Source of the DNA: Metridium senile
Lineage: Eukaryota > Cnidaria > Anthozoa > Actiniaria > Metridiidae
DNA length: 64,000 bases
Assembly (NCBI GenBank): GCA_949775045.1
Contig: OX459103.1
Location: 15,982,807-16,046,806 of the forward strand
Reading direction: 5' to 3'
This document shows, piece after piece, positions 10,284 to 22,000 of this stretch. Under the pieces are notes generated by a model. It saw only the letters and a list, made by a program, of their open reading frames with translations, was not told the DNA's origin and searched no databases. Each line of letters starts with the position of its first letter. The first letter of the stretch is position 1. Made by a program: the position numbers and the translations under genes.

Positions 10284-12165
10284 TTAAAGTGTTTACGAAA
10301 TAAAGTGCGTTGAACTTTTTTCAAGCGTGGAAAACTTCGCAAAGCGGCCATCACAAATTCAGTGTTTAGTTCGGCTGTTAGTTGGTTTGTACAATACGAT
10401 ATCTGTCGTTTTGACATAAAAACTTCATCTCCAATCATTACCTGCACACACCAGAACTACTAGAAAAACTTTCTCCAGGTTTTCGTAATAGTGAAGAGCA
10501 TCGGTGACTTCAAAAGCATGTACAAGTGCTCACTTGAATCAGGTGTTTTGAGTGTTAAGCTAAACTCATTGTAGCTAGCAGCGATTGCAGTGGAAATCAC
10601 GATCTTTTCGACCCCCATTCGCCAGTATGTATTCTAATTTTCAATTTAAAGTCATTTTAACAATCCATAAGTTAAATGCAAGAAAAATGTGGTATTCACA
10701 ACACCGCAGCTCGATCGATATTTTCACGATTGCTCCACGATTGTAAAATCCGACTGTTTACCGAAAACTCTGCCTATGCAACCTGGAAAGAATCTCGACT
10801 CCATGCTGCTTTTTGTTAAAAAAATATTTGAACGCATTTGCTGAGTTCGGAGTTTATCATACTTTTACCGTAGTTGAAGATCAACGTAAAATTTATATAT
10901 TCCAAGAAAAATTAAAATGTTCGCTGCGCTCACTCGTGAGATATCAATTGAAGACTCGAAGATAAAATTCGTATCTCCGCGCGCCCATTTAATATCCTCT
11001 ATATATTCGATGAAGGAGGAGATCAACAAAAAAACTGAGAAGTGACAAACTATATCATCGTCTTCATAGCTCACTATTGGTCGTCATTTGCGAAGCATGC
11101 AAAGATACCTATACTTTTAATGGATCACATAAAATGGACTGATAACCTTTAACAAGAAATCTAGCGATCAAAAAATACAAAGACAAAAACAATTCAAGTA
11201 TTGAAAGAATAGTATGTAAATATGAAAGAAAATAACCAATACAAAGTAAAAAATTATGCATATCAAACAATTGTTGTCCTTCGTGCGGGATCCCTGTACA
11301 TTTTCATAAATTTGGGCTTCCTGCTTTAAGCCTCGTTTCTGAACTGTTTTAAAATGGCCGACTGAAAGAAACAGTCAACTCTATGATATCTGGAAGTTTT
11401 TAACAAGTTTGGACTCAAAATAAGGGGGGGAATACAAAAAAATGTTCTATCGACACTACCAAATAGGTTAAGAACATCAAATATGGCATGCAAACGAAGG
11501 ACAACTTTTTTTAGGAAATTCTTTGATATGAAAAAAAAAAGTAAAATAAAATAAAAAAAGGAGAATAGGAATCGAGAATTTGAATTGCAAATAATTCCAC
11601 TGAAAGAGGCTAGAAAGCAATGAGGCTAACAAAACAAAAGAAAAAAATTATACGGTTAAAACATATATATATAAAAAAAACGTTAACATTGAAATGAATA
11701 AGGAATCCTGAAAAAAGTACGCATGAATAAGGTTAAAATGGTAAAAAAATAGAAGTAACCTTACCTGTTGCGGATGTTCAACGGTTATTTACAGAATGAT
11801 ATTGAAATAGAGCTAGCAAACATCAAGCTTTAATGATCATTGATCATTAGCTTATAAGGAGGGATATAATTATCAATGAACATATGGGAATCTTGAATAT
11901 TTTCGAATATTCTCTTTTAATATCATAACCACGACAAATAGCCTTTATACTTTTAGTAATGCACATGTTTAGAGGCCGATAATGAGGACTGGACGGGGAT
12001 TTTAAACTTGAAACCCTGTCCAGTTTGTTCATAATTTAATGTGCATTATCAATAAAAATATTTCATAATAAAGGTACAATATAAAAAGTACTTCATAATA
12101 AAGAATACGTATACAACAACAAAATAATAATTTGTGGTATGTTATCATAAATTGTGTTTATAAGT
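10284..12165. other. Non-coding stretch, no gene seen
   Basis: Low-complexity A-rich sequence with short ORFs that look random. It includes a dispersed repeat at 10,922-11,004 (CTCACTCGTGAGATAT, then CTCGAAGATAAAAT and CGTATCTCCGCGC), of which another copy lies at 29,727-29,805 just upstream of the plus-strand GPCR. Confidence 0.5.
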
Positions 12166-12167
12166 TA

Positions 12168-12382
12168 CAGTGCGAATCACAAAACCGTGGGCACCTAGAA
12201 ATATTTTAGAAATCGTTTTTTGTTCGTTGAACAACTCAGAAACAACTATATCACCGCAAGAAGTTTGACTGATGTGTAGTATGATAAAGTTTTTGTAGGT
12301 AGAGTTGTCTACGAGTTGTTCAACGAACAATAAACGATTTCTAAAATATTTCTGGGTGCCCACGGTTTTGTGATTCGCACTG
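12168..12382 (+). mobile_element. Tc1/mariner-type MITE C, copy 1 (215 bp)
   Basis: Begins CAGTGCGAATCACAAAACCG and ends with its complement, flanked by TA on both sides. The arms are about 90 bp. The copy at 40,777-40,991 has exactly the same length and the opposite orientation. CAGT termini plus a TA target indicate Tc1/mariner mobilisation. Confidence 0.85.
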
Positions 12383-12389
12383 TATCACT

Positions 12390-14600
12390 CAATGATTTAA
12401 TGACTTCATTATCAAGAAGTGTTAGCAAACTTTATTCTAAAACTAGTTGAAATCCATTTTGAAACTTGATTACAAGTATTATTAGTATCAGAGTAAAATG
12501 ATTATAACTTGTCTTGTTTTTCAACTTCATGGAGTCAGTATATTAAACCGGCGGTCTCTCGCTAGTTTTTTCAAAGTAATTATCGTACGCGAAATGCTGA
12601 ATCGTGACACTAGAATGGCTTTCTTTAGAACTTAAATAAATAGTTCAATAATATGTCAATATCTTCAAAGTAGAACTGGTATAGCAAAGATTTCAGTTAT
12701 AATTATACTATTTCAGTTGCCATGATAGTAACCTTTGCCATAGTTTGAAACGCGCTTCATTACCATTCGTACGCGTTGTTTCTGCTCGACATTTGTTTTG
12801 GTTCTTTATCCTATAAACCTAGGCTGAAACAGAGTACAATTCCAACTTCAACTCCTATCAGATGAGCCAGATGTTTCTTCAATTCACTAACAAATATTTC
12901 AGGGAATAATTTTGGGGTTAGCCGTTGAAATGACTACTGCTAAAGTAGCAGAAGGAGTCTTTGTAAAACCAAGTTGACCCTTTTACGTCTTCTCACTTTA
13001 TCAAGCGTACGATCTTTGCCCAAATATATTAATGCAGTCGAATGCCGCTTTTGTCCTCTACTCTGTTAGAACAACTTCCAAGAACGGATTTGCTTGGCAC
13101 AGTGTCTAAAAAAACTGCAGTAAAACGATGATAAGTTTACTGAAGTCCGCATACTAGCCTTTGTACAAGCTGCGAAATGGTCCCGAATTTACGTCATCAA
13201 TGCCCTAGGGCCAGTCTTCTCAAAGTCCCAATTCCCGTCCAATCCGAAGGGGCGCCGTCGATTTTAAAGTTTAGAGCGCTATTTCTCTGCGAATAAATGT
13301 TCAAATTCAATTTTTTTTTCAATTCATGACTTAGCTATATATTAACTTCTTAAAACGCCAAAAAACCGCGAGAGTTCATATACACTTTAAGCACTTAATG
13401 ACTGGTCCCGAGGGAAACAGTTAGTTTTGTTTCCCGAGAATCTCAATGTTTCCCGAGGCTCCGAGATTCTCGGGAAACAAAACTAACTGATTTCCCGAGG
13501 GATCAGTCATTAAGTGTTTTATTATATACCCTATTCAAACGAAGAAAAACTGTCACTCCATTTTGAAAACAAGATGGTTTGCAAACGCGCCACACGAACT
13601 TTCGATGGACTTTGACCTGATCACGTGGATTTATTCCCCTCTCACGTGGATTTATTACCCGCGCGGGAGTTATATCGATTTATTTCCCTCCACGTGACGT
13701 GCTATCAACCAATAAGAAACGAGTTTGAATAGGATATATAATAAATTAAAGCTCTGTCTCTACGTAGGATTGTGTTTTTTGTGTGTTTGTTTTTTTTTTA
13801 GTATGGTGCTCCGCTATCAAAGAAAGAGTTGAAACAATTTAAAAACCCTAGATGAATAAAGCAATACGCTATTAAGCTAAAATTATTCAAAACTCATTAT
13901 TTTCTTAGTAGGGAACCTGAAGTCAAGATCTATAAATTTATACAAACAATAACATAAGACAAAAGTAGCGTCAAAAAAGAAGACTTTTCGAGACGAGTCT
14001 AGTCATGTAGAGTTTGAAATAACGTAAAAATACATTGGTAAGTTATTCGATAGAAACACAAAATTATACGTAAACAACCGGCAAAAAAACGAACTCCACT
14101 CTATACAAGACAATATATATATTATATTTAGCATCATGTTTTATAATTGTTTTTGCAAGCTATTAGTGAAACCATGCATGATATCGATTAAAATGATCGT
14201 TTTAGCTGTTCTAATAATATAACAGCCTTAGCGTCATTACTGCGCGATGCGCCTTACCGTGGTCACTCAATTAAAGTGTTGTACAAGATAGCTTAGGGCT
14301 CAAAAGCCTCTCTTTTCAAACGTTTGCTATACCAAAATTAAAACCTCATACATGGTAGGTTTTTCAGCTGCCAGTTATACACTTCACTAAAACCCCTTTC
14401 AAATGTTGGAATAAATACGTTTGTCACTCGGCGTGTCTGATTGGTTAACTTGTACAAAACTTTAATTGGGTAGCAACGGTAAGGCGCTAGCGCTATAATA
14501 TGATATCATCATAGTGTTGCAAAACACCACACAGAAGGACTTCCTTTGCAATTGATCATAAATTTAAACTGTTTCTCGAACTCCTACAACAAAAACCGAC
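12390..14600. other. Intergenic stretch with fold-back repeats
   Basis: No gene seen. 13,389-13,520 is a strong palindrome (arms with CTTAATGACTGGTCCCGAGG and TTTCCCGAGAATCTC). 13,520-13,745 is bounded by TATATACCCTATTCAAACG and its complement. 14,242-14,500 has inverted arms (GCCTTACCGTGGTCACTCAA / TTGGGTAGCAACGGTAAGGC) and shares its arms with repeats at 58,706-59,735. Confidence 0.6.
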
Positions 14601-15479
14601 AACGGTAAGTTTTTCTCTATGAATTAAGCATTTTAAATTTGTAAAACTTTTATTAAAACTTTTTCAAATAGTAGCTAAAAATCGTTTTTAACAAATTTCT
14701 GGAATAAACTTAATAAATGCAAACCTTCCTACATTGTCATCAAAATTTTAAAGCGAAACAAAAGTTTAAAACAACTTTATGATAAATTACCGAAGCCGTA
14801 AAACAGCCAAAAGCAGTGTTAAAAGCAGTTAATAGAATAAACTTTTAAATTATTTTCTTCGTACATTTTTCAATATTTCAGAAGTCCTTCATTTTTCAAT
14901 TTTGATAATAATAAAATACATTTTCTCCGGTATTTTGTAGTTGATATTGCCGATATCAGTTTTAGTAATTTTTTAGGTGGTACTTGGTGTTTTTTAATAA
15001 AATTTTGTAAAAATTTTGTTTTGTAAAAATTGTGCTTCAAAAAAAAAAAAATCTATCGATGGCGTCCTGATATTTTGCTGTATTTCCTCAAAATTATGAA
15101 AAAAAAAAATTGTTCACAAACAGTGTTTTAAATATATTTTAGGCCTTAAAACATGCCATAATTATGCTAGCATATCCGGTGCAAATCCTGCTGAGATGTA
15201 AAATCTAATCTCAAACTAGCATTCACGTGCATAAATAAATCTGTCAATCAAACCGCTTGACCTTTACTTGACGAATCACGAACGAGGTTTAATAAGGTCA
15301 ATAAAAGACTGAAGTAGCTGTAGCCATGGCTACGTTTTTTTACTTTTCTGCAATTATTTCGAGAAAAGATAAAACAACGATTTTGAAGCCTTATTTCTGC
15401 ATGTTTGTATTGACGCAGTGAAGCGTGAAAGTATAGCTGAGGGATACTTGACCAAATGTTTACACGTGTTTTCATATTT

Positions 15480-15612
15480 TCATGATCATTATCAGTATCA
15501 TAATTTTATCATCATCATCAGTATCATAACTTCATTATCATCATCATATTTTCATGATCATTATCAGTATCATATTTTCATCATCATCGTATAATCATCA
15601 ATATCATTTTTT
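15480..15612 (+). repeat. (TCATCA/TCAGTATCAT)n microsatellite
   Basis: Imperfect tandem ATCATC/ATTATC units immediately upstream of the first coding exon of the PAN-F5/8C gene. Confidence 0.85.
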
Positions 15613-15669
15613 ATTAGTATACCATTCATGTCAAATCAGATGGGGTACCTTCTGTTTTTCAGGTCAACC

Positions 15670-16051
15670 ATGCGTTATATCCACAAAACGTTACTTTTAT
15701 CCATGATAATGTGTTGCATGTTCCAGTTCCTTCCCTGTCAGTTTGAGTCTTCAACCACAGTAGAGGACTGGGCACTACTAAACAATCTATTCACCAGCAT
15801 CAATTTCACGACTTTGATGGGTTGTTTTTTAGAGTGTACCAGTGCCTTACAATGCTACAGTCTTAATTTTTATCCTTCAAATGGGCTTTGTGAGCTAAGC
15901 AAAGCAACCAACCAATCCCATCCTAAGGATTTCCGTCCTGTTACGAATGCCGTGTATCTAGAATACAGGAAAATGCTGATTTGTTCTGATATTCAGAACT
16001 GTGTCCCAGACAAGCAATGCTTCATAAAAGAAGATAAACGAATATGCAAAG
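15670..16051 (+). CDS. PAN-F5/8C gene exon 1 (signal peptide, PAN domain)
   Basis: The ATG at 15,670 has a good context (aaccATGc) and opens a hydrophobic signal peptide. An acceptor-like tttttcag ends at 15,662, so the first exon may have a spliced 5' UTR; an in-frame ATG at 15,628 lies before that acceptor. The donor is AAAG|GTAAAG after 16,051, phase 1. A Cys-rich tail (CSDIQNCVPDKQC) follows the PAN domain. Confidence 0.75.
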
Positions 16052-19000
16052 GTAAAGTGGAGTTGAAAACTTGAGAGCATAGCCATAACCATTGCCATAA
16101 CCATTGCCATAGCCATGCATATATTGTCATTGTCATTGTTGTGTCATTGTTGTTGTTATTGTTAGTGTCATTGTGTTTTTCATTGTCATTGTCATAGCCA
16201 TTGTTATTGTTATTGCAATTGTTATTTTTATTTTTATTGTAATTGTCATTGTGTTTGCCATTGTCATTGTTATTGTTGTTGTTATTTTTTTGTTATTGTT
16301 ATTGTTATTGTTATTTTCATTTTCATTTTCATTGTCATTGTCGTTGTCCTAGCTATTGTTATTGACATTGTTATTGCCATTGCCATTGTTATTGTTGTTG
16401 TTAATTTTTTGTTATTGTTATTGTTATTACAATTGTCATTGTTATTGTCATAGTAATTGTTATTTTTAATTCCATTGTCATTATTATTTACATTTACATT
16501 ATTATTGTCATTGTCATTGTAATTCTCATTGTCATATTCATTGTCACTGTTAGAGCCATGGTTATTGTTATTGGTAGTGCTATTGTTGATGTTATTGTCT
16601 TTGTCATTGCCATTGTTGTTTTCATTCTCATTGTTTCTAGATAGCCGTGTTGACACTTGAAGACGGGCAAATCGTCTTATGACGGACAAGTCGTCTAGTG
16701 TGAAAACGGGACGAACACAATTTGAGTAGAAAAAGACATCTTATGTTGTTGAATTCACATTAAATGAACAAATTCTCGGACGATTTGTCCTTCGATTTGT
16801 CCGTCCTCTAATGTGTAAAAACAGCTGTTGTAATTGCCATAATTATTGACAGTGTTATTATTATCATCGTTATTTGTGCAGACTGTGGAAGTGCTTTGGG
16901 AATGGAAGATGGTAGGATTCCTGACTCGGCAATAAAGTCATCAACTAACTATCGCAATAAGATTGGATTGGAATATAGAGCTCGACTCAATTTTGCGTTG
17001 AGCTGGCCTCCTAGATATAAGAGGCGGGTAGCAGTAATTTTATAAACAAAAAAATCACCTATAAGGCTTGGGACCATTGAGGATCATAAAAAAATCATAT
17101 TTATATTTGTATTTAGCATTTATCAATGCTTCAATTCAATTCTTCTAAAATTCTACTCAATTATTCTAAATTCTACGATCAGCAACTCAAAGAAGGCTAG
17201 ATTTCCTAAAATCGCTTAAGATCTCCTAAGATCGCCAGATATCACCTAAGATCGCCCAATATCGCCATAGATCGGCAACTCAAATATCGCTAGGTTTCCT
17301 TAAATCGCCTAACATCTCGTAAGATCGCCTTAGAATTCGTAACATTGCCTAAGATCTCGTAAGATCCCCTAAGATCCCCCACGATCCCCCACGATCCCCT
17401 AAGATCTTCCAAGATCCCCCTAGATCCTCCAAGATCCTCTAAGATCTTCCAAGATCCTCCAAGATCCTCCAAGATCCCCCAAGATCCCCCAAGATCTCCT
17501 AAGATCCCCCAAGATCTCCAAGATCTCCCAAGATCCCCTAAGATCTTCCAAGATCCCCTAGATCCTCCAAGATCCTCCAAGATCCCCAAAGATCCCCCAA
17601 GATCTCCCAAGATCCCCCAAGATCCCTCAAGATCCCCCAAGATCTCCCAAGATCCCCAAGATCCCCCAAGAACACCCCAGAACACCGAAGATCACCCAAG
17701 ATCAGCCAAAATCGCCAAGATCACCCAAAATTGCCAAAGATCAGCACCTCCTCAAGGGAGGAGGAGCGCCTAATTTTGAAGGCTGCTTAAAATCTTATTA
17801 TCGTCAAACTGTAGCTCTATTCATGCAAACATTCTACTGCCTAACCTAGTACTAAACTACATAACTATCATGGCGACTTATTCAAGATTTTTTAATCGCT
17901 CGATGCTTTTGGTGGAAATCAAAGTTTGCTGTTCAAAGTTCCCGCTGTCTCCTTCAAAGTGTGACGACAAATATTGTAGCTAAACCACTTAAACCGCAGG
18001 TCTGGAACAGATTGAAATCCCTGGGAATACTTCGAAAGTTTCGGGGCAAAAGAGATGGCTCATTCTCGCCGACAGTTTGTACATCTAAATCTTCAAAAGC
18101 CGTACATTCAATCTCCAATGTGGATAATGGCGTCTCATTAAATATTCAAAATTCAACTATTTCTACTTCGCCAACACACGACAATAACAATGGCCATTGT
18201 GTTTCTGTAAACACTAACACTAATTTTAGTCGATCTGCCTGCCTGCTCAACTCAAGTATTGTGTCTTCCTGTGGATCGCCTATGTTTTCATCAAGTCCAA
18301 ATTCAATCGTGAAAATACCTAACTATACAAAATCAAGAAATAATCTGACTATTCTAAACATCAAATGCCAAAGTCTCCCAGCTAAAAGAGAATCCTACAC
18401 ACGCTTAATCTACAGCCTCGAACCGGATATTATATTAGGGACAGAGTCTTGGCTCACTCCTGAACACAACTCGGCTGAGTTCTTACCTGTGCAGACATAT
18501 CAGATTGAACGTAAGGACAGGCAAACTGGTCTACACGGTGGCGGTGTTTTCATTGCAGCAAAAAACGATCTTGTGCTAATGAGAGAACACGAAAGAGAAA
18601 CAAACTGTGAACTGTTGTGGTGCAAGCTAGAATGTATTGGGAGGAAAACACTTCACATTGGTGCTTATTACAGACCGCACGTTAGCGATGAGCAAAGTAT
18701 GGTAGAACTTGAGAAATCCTTGGCCATGTTCAATAATAATCAAGAATTACTAATTGGAGGTGATTTTGATTTTCCTGGTTGGGACTGGAAAAATAACAAC
18801 CTAAAACGGCCCTGTTCCCATACTAATCTTCATAACAACTTTGCTGACTTGTTGGCTGATTACGGTCTCTCTCAAGTCGTGGAACAACCCACCAGAGGTC
18901 GGAATATTCTTGACTTGGTTATCACCAACAATCCAACTAGAATCTGTCAAGTCGATGTTGTACCTGGCATATCTGACCACGACTGCCCTCTAGTGGAATT

Positions 19001-22000
19001 AGACAACCAACCAATACGATATTGCCAACTTCCAAGGAAAATCCCACTTTATAAAAAAGCACGCTGAAAAGACTTTGAAACTGATCTTATGAAAACCTAC
19101 ACTGAAATAGAAGAAGACCACGATGTGATGACAGTGAATGACATTTGGACTAAGTTCAAAACTGCAATACACAAAGGGATGCTAGAACATATACCACATA
19201 AAACTTGTAAAAAGAAGAACAGTTTGCCATGGCTAACACATTCCATCAGACGCTTGATTAAACAAAAGGACAGGACTAACATAAAACGAAAGCAAGCAAG
19301 AGAAATAAATGACTCAGCACGCTACACTGAGCTTGATCAAAAGATGAAGGACATTAGACATAGGATTCAGAAGGAATCAAGGAAGTAATACTGGAAGTAC
19401 GTTGAAACCATCATCTCTCCAATGCAAGACGACAACAGTGAGTTTTCGGGTATGAAGCGTTTTTGGTCCTTCATAAAACATCGCAGAACTGACAACCTGG
19501 GAGTCTCTATTCTGAAACTGAGCGATGACACAGTAATCTCAGATGCAAGAGAAAAAGCCAACGTACTGAACGACCATTTCTTCTCAGTGTTCACAAGAGA
19601 TACTTATCAACCCCATCAAGGTCAATCTTTCATACCAGCCAATTATCCCATCATGGATGAGATCAGCATAACACGCGAAGGAGTACAACATCTTTTGGAG
19701 AAACTGAAAGTGTATAAATCATCAGGCCCTGATGGTATCGCGCCGAGAGTACTAAAAGAACTCAGTAACCCGGTAACAAATATACTTACAGTACTATATA
19801 AGAAGTCATATAATTCAGGAGAACTACCAAGCGACTGGAAAAACGCCAACGTTATACCGGTATTTAAGTAAGGCTCTAAACACAGCCCGTGTAACTACCG
19901 ACCTATCTCACTTACATGCATTGTTTGTAAGTTGATGGAACACATAATAACTAGCTCTATTATGAAGCATGTAAAGAACCACCATATTCTCTACCCACTT
20001 CAACATGGTTTCAGAGATAGAAGGTCATGCGAGACCCAACTACTCTGCTTTATTCATGGCATCATTTACAACATGCATGAAGGCTTACAAACTGACATCC
20101 TAGTAATGGATTTTAGCAAGGCTTCTGATAAAGTCTGCCATCGACATCTGATTTACAAGCTGAAGGGATATGGAATATGTACTAAGACCATTAACTGGAT
20201 CCAGTCGTTTCTGACCAACCGAACGCAGAAAGTCGTACTAAATGGTGTTTCGTCCAACGAGGTAGATGTTTTGTCTGGAGTGCCGCAAGGCTCTGTGGTT
20301 GGCCCGTGCCTCTTCCTGCTTTATATAAATGATCTCCCTAAGAATATACTGTCAAAGATAAGATTATTTGCAGATGACACTATTGCCTACCTAACTATAA
20401 AAGCTGACCTAGATACCGATGTTCTCCAAAGTGACCTTAACAAACTTGCTGAATGGGCGAAATTATGGGATGTGGAATTTAATGCGAAAAAATGTGAAGT
20501 CATTCATGTTGGTCGAAAGCGACAACCTAACACGCAAGACTACATCTTACATGGTCATACCTTACGTACCGTAGATAGCTCAAAGTATCTAGGTGTTACT
20601 ATCTCTTCTAACCTAAGTTGGAACACCCATATCAACAACATCACCAAAAAAGCAAATAATACTCTCGCCTTCCTAAGACGCAACCTACAAGTCAACTCAA
20701 AACAGATAAAGACCCAAGCCTATTTTGGCCTAGTAAGACCATTACTTGAGTACTCGGCCACAGTCTGGGATCCCTACACAAAGGTTAATATAAATAACAT
20801 CGAAATGGTACAACGACGCGCAGCACGCTACGTGTGTAGAGACTACCGCAGAACATCTAGTGTTACAGATATGCTACAACGACTTGGATGGAAATCACTC
20901 GAACACAGAAGAAAGATTCTTCGACTTGTCATGATGTATAAACTACTCAAGGGCCTTATTACGAATGATGGTTTTCCTACACTGGTAACAATGCAGCGAA
21001 GAAGCAGACACACGAATACTCTAGCTTTAAAAATACCACCTTCAAGAACAGACTATCACCTCTTATCTTATTTTCCTCGCACTATAAGAGAATGGAACAC
21101 TTTACCAGAGGACATTGTTCAAAAAACCAGCGTAAATGCATTTAAGAAAGCAATAGAGAACACAGTTTGACATTTTATTATTATTATTGTCTTTTTCATT
21201 ATTTAGACGTTTTGTTTTGTTTCTTAAGACCCACCGTAAGGATTTTCTTTTAGAAAGAGACGGGGTAATACGGAAGAAGAAGAAGAAGAAGATGGCTAAG
21301 TTACCCAAAATCGCACGGAGTATACATTTGTTGTGCAGCAGTGCGTACACTAGCAGTATATGTTATAGATAGAGCTCCAAATTATGTCCAGGGTGGGTGG
21401 AGTGGTGAGTAGCGAAACTCTAGCAGTTGTTGGACGATTGAGTACAAAGGTCATATTCGTTTTAATTTATACAAAGCAAAGGATTGTGGGATATCTTTTG
21501 TTATTTTATTTCATGCCTTATTCCTGTGACTGGGAATAATGTTATAGGTTTTGATATGTTAATTTCCAGGGCCGGAGAGTGGCTACAAGTGGGTCTGCCT
21601 AAAGATACTGTTATCACAAAGGTAGCAACTCAAGGACGAACAAAAACTACCTGGTCAAAATGGGTTAAACAATACACTATCACTAGTAGCATGGACGAAC
21701 AAGCCTGGTACGAGTACAAAGAGAACGGAGTAGTGAAGGTTAGTATATTCATAATAGTATTTGTTGGTTATCAACCTTTTAATTTTTAAAACAACTTCTC
21801 CTAAGCTTTAATTAGGCCTTCGCGGCCATCTTCAGAGGAATGACAGATCGTTACAAGTCGCAAGAAAAAATAAAAATAAAGAGAGCGCACATACAACGCG
21901 AGAAAACAAATTACAAATTGCAAGTCAATTACCAATTACCAATTATTATGTAGTTCGTAGGTAGAGTTCTACCGCTGTTTCTATTAAATATAACGTTCTT

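Noticed and set aside
10205..10447. 80-codon minus ORF at the right end of the long-TIR element
   Set aside because: Crosses the element boundary and has no recognisable homology.
16282..17685. Asn-rich and Gly/Trp/Leu-rich minus ORFs
   Set aside because: ATTGTY microsatellite and AAGATCCCCC minisatellite in introns of the plus-strand gene.
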